64,000 bases of DNA from Bacteroidota bacterium. Its GTDB lineage: Bacteria > Bacteroidota > Bacteroidia > Cytophagales > Cytophagaceae. The notes beneath the pieces are model-generated. The model saw nothing but the letters and a program-made list of their open reading frames with translations. It did no database searches and was not told the origin of the DNA. The stretch is taken from positions 62,001-126,000 of the forward strand of contig JAEVZS010000022.1 in assembly GCA_023392125.1 (NCBI GenBank), read 5' to 3'. Each line of letters starts with the position of its first letter. The first letter of the stretch is position 1. The translations under genes were made by a program, and so were the position numbers. Shown piece after piece: positions 54,001 to 61,967 of the stretch.

Positions 54001-56339
54001 TCATATACTCCTCCTGCAATCTCCTGCTTGTCAAAAAATACAGACGCTCCCGAATTGGCACTGAAAATGGGATACTCGGGATAGTTTACCCGACCTGACT
54101 TATTATCCGGCTTGTTAAGATATAGTGTTCCGGAGGAATAACGAAGCTCATTACCAAGAATACGGGCTTTTTTATCTCCTGTTCTTCCTCCTTTTTCCTT
54201 GGGGTCAATAGCTGCGAGCCTGATCTTATCAATTTCCGGCATATGAACCAGAAAACTATCGTAGTTAAATTCAAAGTTTTTACCAATAAACTGGAAATTG
54301 GCAGTATTAATCCGCCCGTCAAATGTAAATCCGCGATCGCCTTTTATAATCAGCGTTTTACTTTCCGGTATGATAAATATATTGAGAGAATCCATGATTC
54401 TCACCTTGTCCACACCTCTTACGGTCAAATCTTTGGAGTCAAGATCAAGAGTCGCATTATTTCCTCCCGGTTCTAATGACTCAAAAGACAGGTTGTCATA
54501 GTCTTTCTGGTCCCTTCGGGCTTTAACATAATGCACTGCCTTATCTCTTATGATAATCTCTCCGGATCTGGGCTTATAATCAATAAACCCCTGACGCATC
54601 AGGCTTGTCATTGCTCCCCGCAGCGTATTTTCTTCAATTTTAAAAGTCGTAGCTAAATCATGGATTGTAAACGGCTCATATTCTTCACTCTTTCTTTTTG
54701 TCTTCTGCCCTTCAGCATATCCGATGATCATTTGCAAGGGGTGAAATCTGTAAACCCCTTGTAGCCTGGAATATTTATTTCCCTCAAAAAACTCATTCGA
54801 CTCAAACTTTCCGGTAAGCTCATTGGCTGCATTCGTAATAGAAAACTTAATATTTGGTGTTTCTATATTCCAGATCAAAGCATCCACTGTAATTTCCATC
54901 CGATGGTATGTATCTATAAAAGGTGTATACCTGTATCCGGATGTTTTGGTCAGTCTCAGAGTAGAGTTATTCTTGGTATATTGTAATACGGCTCCAGGGT
55001 GATAAATCGAATCATTGGCACCCTGATAAATTACAATAGAAGCAATATTTCCATAAATAACGGAATCGGAAAGCTCAAAGCGATTCGCTACTGCTTTGAT
55101 TTTGACTTCTCCGTTACGCTTAATCAAAATCCTCGCCCGCCCTTCATCAAGCGAGGAGCTATATATTTTACGTCCTTCAAGAGCTAATCCGCCATAGTAC
55201 TCAATATTCTCTCCGACTCCCTTGAGAGGAATATTGCTGGCAAATGACTTGAATCTGGGATATTGGGCATCCTCCAGCCTGAATTTCTTTTTGCTCTGAA
55301 ATTCAAAAACTCCCTCTACCAGAGAATCAGTCTTTTCCGGATAATGTAATACAACCTGTTCGGCACTGAATTTAGGACTTTTGACATTAAAATTATATTC
55401 CTGCAATTCGACAAAGATTTCTCCCGGAGCCGCTCCGGCCGTTGTCCAGTCAACTGTCCCTCCGTTGCCTACGAAAACACCATCTTTCAGCATCAGTGAT
55501 CCTTTCGTTTTTTTAATAACTGCACTATCATGTGCAGACACAATAGAAAGATCACATTCCTCAAGCTCTATAACTGCTCCGTGTATAACAGGCTGGGGAG
55601 TTGCCGAATAACCATAACTCAATAATTCGGCAGTATGATTTTGCTGGGATTCAAAACTGTTGCTGTTTCCGGAAGACTCCGAGCTACCCCAGTCGTCGGA
55701 GTCCCAGTCATCCCAGCCACCGGACCATTCATCCTGCACCTTTTCCTGATTATCCCAATCATCAAAATAGTTATCCTCACCGGATGAATCGCCTTCCAGT
55801 GCCTTATCATATATATCTATCGGTGATGCCTCAGGCTGAGCGTCAATAAATTTAAACTTAAAAGAAGCTGTCTGGACATGCAGCTGATTATAGGTTGATG
55901 AATAAAAACGACTTTGTTCAAGAAAAAGGGCAGTTGTATAAAAAAACTCGTTTCTGTCCTTGGGATCATAATTCTTTAAAACCTTCTCGGTCACCAATAA
56001 GATTGAATCTATATCGGCACTGCTCATTTGATGTTTTTGTACACTACTGGCAAGAGCAGCATAAAAATCAGTGAAGTTTGTGCTTGCACGCAAACGCATA
56101 CGGGACATGTCCTGACTGATACGAATGATACTTTTTCTCGAGTTTTCGCTAAAGCTTCCTGGCCATACGGACGAAAAGTCATTGAAAGCCCGGACTGAAC
56201 GCTCACTTTTGGTGTTGGTCATCATCTGACCAACGACCTGAATAAAGCCCTGCGGATCATCCGGAAAAACATATTGCGCATTTGCTTTTGCAACAAAAAG
56301 CATCAAGCAGACCAATAAAAGATTCTTATAGTTTACCAT
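51027..56339 (-). CDS. Giant secreted protein of unknown function (1770 residues)
   Basis: Signal peptide MVNYKNLLLVCLMLFVAKAN (cleavage near ANAQ). An N-terminal helical region (30-180) is followed by a Asp/Ser/Trp/Gly-rich acidic tract (about 183-230) and then well over a thousand residues of beta-rich sequence. At about 555-610 there is a winged-helix-like segment (TIHDLATTFKIEENTLRG, SLMRQGFIDYKPRSG). Residues about 1186-1260 form a Lys/Glu/Ala low-complexity linker (AAAKKKKSKTTTKDKKGKK), and the last 75 residues are acidic then strongly basic. No T9SS sorting domain or membrane barrel signature was seen. It starts 10 bases after prmA, so it belongs to the tpiA-prmA transcript. I recognise no named family; repeated GDxxI/KGxxxI strands recall LptD/AsmA-like envelope proteins, only as a guess. 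Confidence 0.85.
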   Translation of the reverse strand: MVNYKNLLLVCLMLFVAKANAQYVFPDDPQGFIQVVGQMMTNTKSERSVRAFNDFSSVWPGSFSENSRKSIIRISQDMSRMRLRASTNFTDFYAALASSVQKHQMSSADIDSILLVTEKVLKNYDPKDRNEFFYTTALFLEQSRFYSSTYNQLHVQTASFKFKFIDAQPEASPIDIYDKALEGDSSGEDNYFDDWDNQEKVQDEWSGGWDDWDSDDWGSSESSGNSNSFESQQNHTAELLSYGYSATPQPVIHGAVIELEECDLSIVSAHDSAVIKKTKGSLMLKDGVFVGNGGTVDWTTAGAAPGEIFVELQEYNFNVKSPKFSAEQVVLHYPEKTDSLVEGVFEFQSKKKFRLEDAQYPRFKSFASNIPLKGVGENIEYYGGLALEGRKIYSSSLDEGRARILIKRNGEVKIKAVANRFELSDSVIYGNIASIVIYQGANDSIYHPGAVLQYTKNNSTLRLTKTSGYRYTPFIDTYHRMEITVDALIWNIETPNIKFSITNAANELTGKFESNEFFEGNKYSRLQGVYRFHPLQMIIGYAEGQKTKRKSEEYEPFTIHDLATTFKIEENTLRGAMTSLMRQGFIDYKPRSGEIIIRDKAVHYVKARRDQKDYDNLSFESLEPGGNNATLDLDSKDLTVRGVDKVRIMDSLNIFIIPESKTLIIKGDRGFTFDGRINTANFQFIGKNFEFNYDSFLVHMPEIDKIRLAAIDPKEKGGRTGDKKARILGNELRYSSGTLYLNKPDNKSGRVNYPEYPIFSANSGASVFFDKQEIAGGVYDTTIRFKIPPFTVDSLASNDPQSIGFDGEFESAGIFPVFKTKLVVMPDFSMGFEYAVPSEGFQLYEGKGRYFNKITMDNRGLTGNGRIEYLNTICYSPQFHFFVDSVLTIGTNSDTRAGTNKDLPKSVTFPLLTVGEYEMNWKPRKDSMEITNMKDPFQLYDNSATLNGTAIITERGMLGTGVLETRGSVSVSTLFHFEQRRFEGRHATFTVRSEIPAKPAIRSTDCQLTFDLEKDIATFGPEVAGFASTEFPYLKYRTSIEKGVWYLNEERVIMNTEGNDISNSYFYSTHPHQDSLAFNAKAGIYDMKTLSLNIEGVPHINVIDGRLFPENNKVVIYENALMETLHNVKAEFDTVNAYHQLYDGTFEVKGRYRLKGTATYSYTNASGDNYSFLFKNYAAMNKAAEEKHNKKKGKGNPEDSEEDIQALLVANQESETALEDLANEKIAQEQEAAAKKKKSKTTTKDKKGKKSSSKGDPDESEPVPTQYLQEPAQPEVLNTVTDKKRTVAVGLIYPEDSIEIAKKILYKGKVTMHSDLPELLFDGFVKLDLKGALSYSQWLQYKNEGDNTNVRIVLEDPKADNGNLLTTGLSINNKTDLYTTFISEKDAPEDFDVFSTKGILKFSSHPDSSIFKIASEKKLQDPATVAGNLFIYDDNNSTVEFSGRFNYIEENKGLTLLASGSGSAEIDSSFYSFNNMMVFKFAMHKTIPVALADNLRIVADILPPDASETIQDPVVLHTMEMKKNRKVLDLIGDKEYKNYLSKSAGLALPLYQISGVFSEGIVLADVNLKWSNTHKAFYSHGPVKVANINTTEIDRVMTGYVEIRKTLNGDVVNLLLEPTPNNWYFFTYDDNRVAVTTASDEVNAVIAKRSKGEQADRTKLFFVEADFMEKSNFLADFRQKYLGAEAGYVPDRVPRTSDEPVMELDIPEEEEPEYIEEDYDEYDEEGNQPVRKKQGKVIEEPELNRGKKEHSIEEKRRLQQEQERLRNLLK

Positions 56340-56349
56340 AGAGAAAATC

Positions 56350-57180
56350 TTATAATTTCGAGAAAACCAGGCAAGCCCAGTTGTTCTTGTAGGATTCCTT
56401 TTCGAGTTTCAGTTTATAGCTCCCGGCTTTTACGGAAATATCCTCCTGATCGGTTTTATAAAATCCACTCAAAAGTAACATTCCGCCTTTTTTTAATTTT
56501 CCTGCGTAATGCGGCATCTCCTCCAACAACACATTCTTATTGATATTTGCCAGAAGAATATCGTACTGCTCTCTCAGATCCAGCGTTTCAATAGTACCCT
56601 GTTTTACGGATATAGTACTACAGTTATTTAACTGTACATTCTCTTCCATATTGTTAAATGCCCAGTCTTCGATATCAAAAGCATCCACAGAATATGCACC
56701 AAGCTTTTCAGCCAGAATTGCCAATATTCCCGTTCCGCTGCCAGCATCCATTATTACCTTATCCTTATGATCAATGTTTAACTGATTCTCAATCATCAGA
56801 GAAGTTGTTTCATGATGTCCTGTGCCAAACGACATTTTAGGATTTATAACAATCTCAAGGGGATAGTCCGGATCCTGTTCATGAAATGAAGCTCTGATCA
56901 TACAGCAATTCGCTATCCGAACCGGATCAAAATTCTTTTCCCATTCTTCATTCCAGTTTTTATCTTCCAGGTCTTCAAACGTATATCCGACCGGAATTAA
57001 TTCTTTGTACTTGAGGACCAGATCCTGCAGACACCCCTCATCGAAATACTCCTTTACCACATATGCATCAAGCTGATCGCCTTCTGCAGCAAAGGAGTCA
57101 TAATGGAATTCATTAAGTTCGGCTATAAGAATATCCGCAAAATCTTCAGGAACCGAGAAGGTAACCTTGATATATTTCAT
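56350..57180 (-). CDS. prmA: Ribosomal protein L11 methyltransferase
   Basis: 276 residues. The SAM-binding motif is VIMDAGSGTGILAILAEKLG, preceded by KMSFGTGHHETTSLMIE, both PrmA signatures; LLANINKNVLLEEMPHYAG is the catalytic NxxP-like segment in this family. PrmA trimethylates ribosomal protein L11 in the cytoplasm. It lies 22 bases after tpiA and 10 before the giant protein gene. Confidence 0.95.
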   Translation of the reverse strand: MKYIKVTFSVPEDFADILIAELNEFHYDSFAAEGDQLDAYVVKEYFDEGCLQDLVLKYKELIPVGYTFEDLEDKNWNEEWEKNFDPVRIANCCMIRASFHEQDPDYPLEIVINPKMSFGTGHHETTSLMIENQLNIDHKDKVIMDAGSGTGILAILAEKLGAYSVDAFDIEDWAFNNMEENVQLNNCSTISVKQGTIETLDLREQYDILLANINKNVLLEEMPHYAGKLKKGGMLLLSGFYKTDQEDISVKAGSYKLKLEKESYKNNWACLVFSKL

Positions 57181-57202
57181 CTGCGGCAGATTTGTTTAGA
57201 AA

Positions 57203-57961
57203 TTAGAACGATTTTGCAATATCGATAAAGTCACGGGATTTTAATGAAGCACCTCCAATAAGCCCGCCATCCACATCCGGACATGCAAAAAGCTCCTGAG
57301 CATTATCCGGCTTACAGCTTCCGCCATACAGAATAGAAGTTTCATCAGCGACAGCCTGTCCATAGTTGCTTGCCAGATGTTTTCTTATTTCAGCATGCAT
57401 TTCCTGAGCCTGAGCCGAGGATGCAGTTACGCCGGTTCCAATCGCCCAGATTGGCTCATAGGCAATCACAATTTTTTTGAAATCTTCCTCTGAAAGGTGA
57501 AAAAGACTCTCTGTTAGCTGCTGCTTAACAAAATCAATATGAATGCCTTTTTCTCTCTGTGGAAGGGTTTCTCCGCAGCAAAAAATCGGAACAATATTAT
57601 TTTTAAGAGCTATATTCACTTTCTCAGCCAGTTGTGCATTTGTTTCATTAAAATACTCCCTGCGCTCGCTATGCCCCAGGATCACATACTGAATTCCGAT
57701 ATCGGCAAGCATAGGTGCAGATATCTCACCTGTATAGGCTCCGGACTCCTTCGTATGACAATTCTGCGCTCCTACTCCTACATTGCTGCCTTCTGTCAGC
57801 TTACTGACTGAGGTCAGATATACATAGGGCGGACATAGTATCAACTTTATATCGGAGCTGACCTCGGATCCCGCCATGTTAACTACTTCAGAAGCAAGGG
57901 ACTTACCTTCCTCCAGAGTTTTATTCATTTTCCAGTTCCCTGCAACAATCTTTTTTCTCAT
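57203..57961 (-). CDS. tpiA: Triose-phosphate isomerase
   Basis: 252 residues, a full TIM barrel enzyme. Catalytic Lys11 (AGNWKMNKT), His about 95 (VILGHSERREYF) and Glu about 170 (IAYEPIWAIGTG), with the phosphate-binding LYGGSCKPDN and DGGLIGGASL. Interconverts dihydroxyacetone phosphate and glyceraldehyde-3-phosphate in glycolysis. First gene of the tpiA-prmA-giant-protein operon. Confidence 0.97.
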   Translation of the reverse strand: MRKKIVAGNWKMNKTLEEGKSLASEVVNMAGSEVSSDIKLILCPPYVYLTSVSKLTEGSNVGVGAQNCHTKESGAYTGEISAPMLADIGIQYVILGHSERREYFNETNAQLAEKVNIALKNNIVPIFCCGETLPQREKGIHIDFVKQQLTESLFHLSEEDFKKIVIAYEPIWAIGTGVTASSAQAQEMHAEIRKHLASNYGQAVADETSILYGGSCKPDNAQELFACPDVDGGLIGGASLKSRDFIDIAKSF

Positions 57962-58166
57962 TTCTTTATAAAAAATTTAAAATTAAACAGTATGAATTGG
58001 ACAAATATAAGATTTTTCTTTCGGAATATCAGAATCCTAAAAATTTAACAAAAGGATGTACAATCTTAATAAAAGATTAAATACATTTACGCAATTGCGT
58101 TAAAAGCATCTGTTTGCACAACAAAAAACATTAAAATATAAACACCAATATATCAATACGAAACAT

Positions 58167-59297
58167 ATGAATCTTAGAAAAAACATCTTGTTTGCCTTTG
58201 CAATATGCATACTAATAGCATCATGTAAGGATAAAAAGAAAGATGCGGAGCCAAAAACATCCTCGGTCCAATTGTCTGCTGACGACTCCAAAGAACTCCT
58301 GAAAAGATCAGGACAAAACCTGACTTCGGATATTATATCCTTTACCCAAAACGAAGGGGCAGAGGCTATCAGCAACCTGTCCAATCTTCTTGCTTCCGCA
58401 GAAACAGACCCGATCAACGGAGTGCTGAGACAAAAGAATTCTAAATACAGATTAAAAAGCATATACAAAGACCGGACAAAAAATTTCCGGACACTGTTTC
58501 TGCCTGATGAGTTTAAAAACGGTCGTAAGACGGACGATGGAGCATTCGACTTTAACAGCAATAAAGGAGTTTACGAATGGGACAGCCAAAACGAAGATTT
58601 CAAAAAAACAGGCTCCTCTCAATACATTGTCATGAAGTTTCCTTCAGTCAAGAACTCATCCGTAAATGATGCCGCACTTACTTTGTACAAATATTCAGAA
58701 GAAAAAAGCAATGATGAATATGGATACAATCCGACCGAAATGCAGATCGATCTCAAGATAAACAATGTCAAATATTTATCTCTGGATTATACCGCTACAT
58801 TTAAGAACGATATACCTGTCAAAATGACTTACACTCTATATCTGAAGCCATATACCAACAGTGTCAATTTTGACGACGCAGGCGCTAAAACCGCCATTAC
58901 GGCCGCCATACTAAAGGATGGAGAAAGTCAATCTATTATTAAAACAACGTTTGCTCTTGAGTATACCGACTCCAACAAGGAAGAATTAAAAGCTCTGTCC
59001 GGAGATTTTGTCTACAGAGAATTAAAAACGGACTTCCATGCTAATATTCAGGCATTGGAGAATACATCCCAAAACGAAGATTTTGAAGCCCGTCATTTTA
59101 ATGACAACATCACCATAGTAGTTCGTAACAGCTCCAATAGCGAAGCCGGAAAAATCATCGCCCAAGACAGCAATTCCGATATAGGCGTAGATTTCCTTAT
59201 TCAGTTTACCGATGGCTCCACAACCAGTGTAGAGTCCTATTTTGACAATGCTATCACTGAGCTGGAAAACTATATAACCTCTCTATCCAACGAATAG
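58167..59297 (+). CDS. Lipoprotein of unknown function
   Basis: 376 residues. Lipobox LIASC (Cys20), then a very charged linker (KDKKKDAEPK). The mature part alternates strands and helices with a high content of Asn, Asp and Lys; segments such as NDEYGYNPTEMQIDLKINNV, YLSLDYTATFKNDIPVKM and TYTLYLKPYTNSV suggest paired beta sheets as in DUF-type surface lipoproteins. I do not recognise the family. A single gene flanked by a poor -7 match (TACATTTA at 58082) and a good terminator. Confidence 0.8.
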   Translation: MNLRKNILFAFAICILIASCKDKKKDAEPKTSSVQLSADDSKELLKRSGQNLTSDIISFTQNEGAEAISNLSNLLASAETDPINGVLRQKNSKYRLKSIYKDRTKNFRTLFLPDEFKNGRKTDDGAFDFNSNKGVYEWDSQNEDFKKTGSSQYIVMKFPSVKNSSVNDAALTLYKYSEEKSNDEYGYNPTEMQIDLKINNVKYLSLDYTATFKNDIPVKMTYTLYLKPYTNSVNFDDAGAKTAITAAILKDGESQSIIKTTFALEYTDSNKEELKALSGDFVYRELKTDFHANIQALENTSQNEDFEARHFNDNITIVVRNSSNSEAGKIIAQDSNSDIGVDFLIQFTDGSTTSVESYFDNAITELENYITSLSNE

Positions 59298-59308
59298 TGC
59301 ACCATTGA

Positions 59309-59350
59309 TTAAAGATGAAGAGAAACTTTATGCCTTCTCTTCATCTTTAA
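59309..59350. terminator. Bidirectional 16-bp terminator
   Basis: TTAAAGATGAAGAGAA and TTCTCTTCATCTTTAA form a perfect 16-bp stem with a 10-base loop, followed by TTTTTTC on the plus strand, between convergent genes. Confidence 0.85.
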
Positions 59351-59367
59351 TTTTTTCTTCAACTCAA

Positions 59368-60876
59368 TCACCCCTCCCTGGTCCCTAAATAGATTTCCTC
59401 AGTGATCAGTCTCTTGTAATGCTGATAACGGCTTAATACTTCTTCTACATAACGAACGGGTTCTTCACCCCGGCAATAGCCAAACCTCACCACCGGATCC
59501 CGATGATAGGCAGGATTGGCCTTGAGTAAAAGAAAGACGGAGACATCTTCCCAGCTATCCGGATTTTTATCGTATTTGGCAGCCAGCCGGCGGGCATCAG
59601 CCACATGTTCCTGTCCTGCGTTGTAGCTGGCAAGTATAAACTTGATTCGTTCATCCGGATCGGTAATCTTGTCTTTCCAGTACTTATCCAGCCAGGTAAG
59701 ATAAGCTACTCCCCCCCGTATGCTCTGCAAAGGATTCTGAGTATCCGCAACTCCGAAAGCTGCCGCGGTACCCGGCATCAGCTGCATCAGCCCCGATGCG
59801 CCTGCCCAGGACAAAGCCATTGGATTAAAGCGGGATTCCTGATAAATCAGAGACGTAACCAATCGCCAGTCCCAGCCGGTTCTTTCGGATTCTCTGATGA
59901 TGATAGCATCGTACGGAGAAACAGATGATCCACAAGTTGATTTTCTCGAGCAATTAACCATCTGACGGACCACTTTCGAATTACCATAGTATTTATGGTA
60001 CAGGACATGCCATTGTGGTTTTTGCTGTATCTCCTCAAGCCATTGGTTAATCGCATCCAGCAGAGCCGGAGAACCGGCACGTACAGCCCAGGCTATATAC
60101 TGATTAAAGCCTACAGGTGTCTCGATATCAATATCCGGATACCAGGTCTTGATATGGCGGGCAGCTCTTTCATCTGCTATAGTATAATCAATTTCTCCTC
60201 GTGCTACCATTTGTATCAGCTCTTCAGTTTCAACATCTCCTCCTGATTCACGGACAAGCAATTGCATACCTGTCTCGGTTATCAGGTTCTCAAGTCTTCT
60301 GGAGTATGGCGAGTTCCGGCGGACATGAATTTCTTTCTCCTGCAAATCCAGCAGATTCCTGACAGGTTTTATACGCTGCCCCGCAAAGCTTCTCTGTACC
60401 AGAACCTGGCGGGTAGTCGCATAGGGACGCGTAAACCTGATTCGTTCATTCTGCTCCCCTGTCATGATAAGGTTATCCGCCACAATATCACCTTCTCCTC
60501 TGTCAAGCATATCATATACAGTTTCCATATCCCTGACAAGCACAATCTCCAACCGGACTCCCAGATACCTTGCCAGAAGCTCCATAAGCTCATATTCATA
60601 ACCCATCGGGGTACCTTTGTACATGAAATAGCTTGTATAGCTATAGCCCGTAAGTGCCACAAGCCTGCCACGCTCCCGGATTTGTTCCAGATCAATTGCT
60701 ACCTGAGGAGCAAGCAGTATTGTATCAGGACTTTCAGCCAGCGAATGTATGAATGTAGAATCGGCTGCTGTCAGTTGTATATTTCCCGGTTGCCTGCAAG
60801 ACACAAAAAAAATGAAGCCGATAAGAGCAATCAGTACTTTTTGCTCAATTGATCCCCCAATTTTCATCATCTCCAT
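59368..60876 (-). CDS. mltF: Membrane-bound lytic murein transglycosylase F-like lipoprotein
   Basis: 502 residues. A lipoprotein signal ends in FFVSC (Cys27). Residues about 45-290 form a periplasmic solute-binding (SBP_bac_3) domain (RGRLVALTGYSYTSYFMYKG, MGYEYELMELLARYLGV). The C-terminal SLT domain has the catalytic Glu in LIYQESRFNP (about 346) and GLMQLMPGTA. This two-domain layout is that of MltF, which cleaves glycan strands giving anhydroMurNAc ends. The SBP domain in E. coli MltF regulates activity by muropeptides. I chose the ATG at 60876; ATGs at 60870/60867 are alternatives. Convergent with the unknown lipoprotein gene. Confidence 0.92.
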   Translation of the reverse strand: MEMMKIGGSIEQKVLIALIGFIFFVSCRQPGNIQLTAADSTFIHSLAESPDTILLAPQVAIDLEQIRERGRLVALTGYSYTSYFMYKGTPMGYEYELMELLARYLGVRLEIVLVRDMETVYDMLDRGEGDIVADNLIMTGEQNERIRFTRPYATTRQVLVQRSFAGQRIKPVRNLLDLQEKEIHVRRNSPYSRRLENLITETGMQLLVRESGGDVETEELIQMVARGEIDYTIADERAARHIKTWYPDIDIETPVGFNQYIAWAVRAGSPALLDAINQWLEEIQQKPQWHVLYHKYYGNSKVVRQMVNCSRKSTCGSSVSPYDAIIIRESERTGWDWRLVTSLIYQESRFNPMALSWAGASGLMQLMPGTAAAFGVADTQNPLQSIRGGVAYLTWLDKYWKDKITDPDERIKFILASYNAGQEHVADARRLAAKYDKNPDSWEDVSVFLLLKANPAYHRDPVVRFGYCRGEEPVRYVEEVLSRYQHYKRLITEEIYLGTREG

Positions 60877-60990
60877 ATCCAATTGAATTTAAAAGTCATC
60901 ACTTTGGCAGAGATCAGCTGATTCCCCCAAAGCTTATAAGACTAACCACCGGATAAAAAGAAATGTTGAAAGGTGTCGGACGTTTTGAGT

Positions 60991-61075
60991 TTTACGTAGT
61001 ACGTACAACGTTTTAAATTTTACGTATTACACACTACCGCCAACCCACCATGTACAACGTACTACATACTACGTC
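60991..61075. repeat. ACGTAC-rich imperfect repeat block
   Basis: The stretch holds TACGTAGTACGT (60993-61004), GTACAACG twice (61003-61010 and 61052-61059), TACGTATTAC (61021-61030) and TACTACATACTACGT (61060-61074). The outer parts are inverted relative to each other, so it can fold on itself. Its right edge contains the stop codon and last codons of the exosortase gene. Composition is unlike anything else in the window; it may be the remnant of a small mobile or intergenic repeat family. Confidence 0.6.
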
Positions 61076-61634
61076 CAATACTCTGACGTTTAGCGAAATA
61101 ATTAACCCAGACCAGAAAAAATACGATGATAAAGACGTATACCACATAATTGAAAATATCGTGAATGGTATGCGTCATACTGTTATTGTAGTGGTTGGTA
61201 AGCACAATGGCAATGATTCGGATATTATTCATCAAAAAGATGATCGCGACACCTATAAAAATTCCGCCAAGTTTCCACCAATATGCTTTAGTGACATGTA
61301 TCGGATAGGCGACAATGAGAGCAATCAGAGCGATCCAGAGTTCAACCGCAAGACAGGGATATTCCACCCGCACTCCACTGGCTCCTTTGATCAGCAAAAG
61401 CTTGCCACTGGTAATGGTCTCATAACCGATTAACCCGAGAATAAAAGCAGAAAGGTGTGTATGCGCTCTGGTAATAAGCATTACCAGATTATAATCGCCG
61501 AAAAAGCCACTCAGATCATAGCGACCATTGGGATCAGCCAAACCAACATAGCCCAGATAGAGATATTTGAGAGCAAAATAAAGAACCACTACCGATACTA
61601 TAAATATCAGCAGTGGTTTATATTTTCTTAGCAT
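61062..61634 (-). CDS. Exosortase family protein (XrtX-like)
   Basis: 190 residues with about six membrane helices. The exosortase triad is present: Cys94 in VEYPCLAVELW, Arg139 in FLMNNIRIIAI and His155 or His158 in THTIHDIFNYVVY. Exosortases are transpeptidases in the inner membrane that cut C-terminal sorting signals of exported proteins and probably transfer them to a lipid or glycan. The gene follows, 27 bases away, a small protein with a PIDGG C-terminal signal, which fits the exosortase X/PID-CTERM pairing known from Cytophagales. The last residues (SIGRSM) are encoded in the ACGTAC repeat block. Exact subfamily naming is from memory. Confidence 0.85.
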   Translation of the reverse strand: MLRKYKPLLIFIVSVVVLYFALKYLYLGYVGLADPNGRYDLSGFFGDYNLVMLITRAHTHLSAFILGLIGYETITSGKLLLIKGASGVRVEYPCLAVELWIALIALIVAYPIHVTKAYWWKLGGIFIGVAIIFLMNNIRIIAIVLTNHYNNSMTHTIHDIFNYVVYVFIIVFFLVWVNYFAKRQSIGRSM

Positions 61635-61661
61635 AGACCAATCAACCTTACGAAAAGATAA

Positions 61662-61946
61662 TTAGTTCATCAACTGACGTATAATCTTTCTACCTCCCAA
61701 GAGAAGTCCACTTGCAAGAACCAGCAAAACGCCACCATCAATAGGAATTGCCTCAGGGGGACTCCAACCACCAGGTCCAGGATCTTCATCTGATTGGATT
61801 GAATTCATTTCAACAAATCCCAAATTTCGGTCAGATTTACCAAAGCCACCAGTTGAGTTCATGCCATCTCCTGGCCCGGCAATAACCAGAAACTGGGCAA
61901 ATAAACTGAACGTTACTAACAAAAAAGCTTTTCTAATATGATACAT
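61662..61946 (-). CDS. PID-CTERM sorting-signal protein, candidate exosortase substrate
   Basis: 94 residues. Signal peptide (about 1-23, FLLVTFSLFAQFLVIAG), a polar Gly/Asp/Asn-rich mature part (24-66) and a C-terminal tripartite signal: motif PIDGG (68-72), hydrophobic helix VLLVLASGLLLGG (73-85) and a basic tail RKIIRQLMN. This is the arrangement of PEP-CTERM-type sorting signals recognised by exosortases, with the PID-GG motif of the XrtX system. After processing only about 45 residues would remain. It is 21 bases after the T9SS protein gene and 27 before the exosortase gene, so it is almost certainly cotranscribed. Confidence 0.85.
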   Translation of the reverse strand: MYHIRKAFLLVTFSLFAQFLVIAGPGDGMNSTGGFGKSDRNLGFVEMNSIQSDEDPGPGGWSPPEAIPIDGGVLLVLASGLLLGGRKIIRQLMN

Positions 61947-61967
61947 CGCTTTTATATTCTTTACAAT

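Noticed and set aside
58100..58561. 153-residue minus-strand frame opposite the unknown lipoprotein
   Set aside because: The opposite strand has a clear lipobox and full-length protein; this frame is Ser/Phe-rich antisense.
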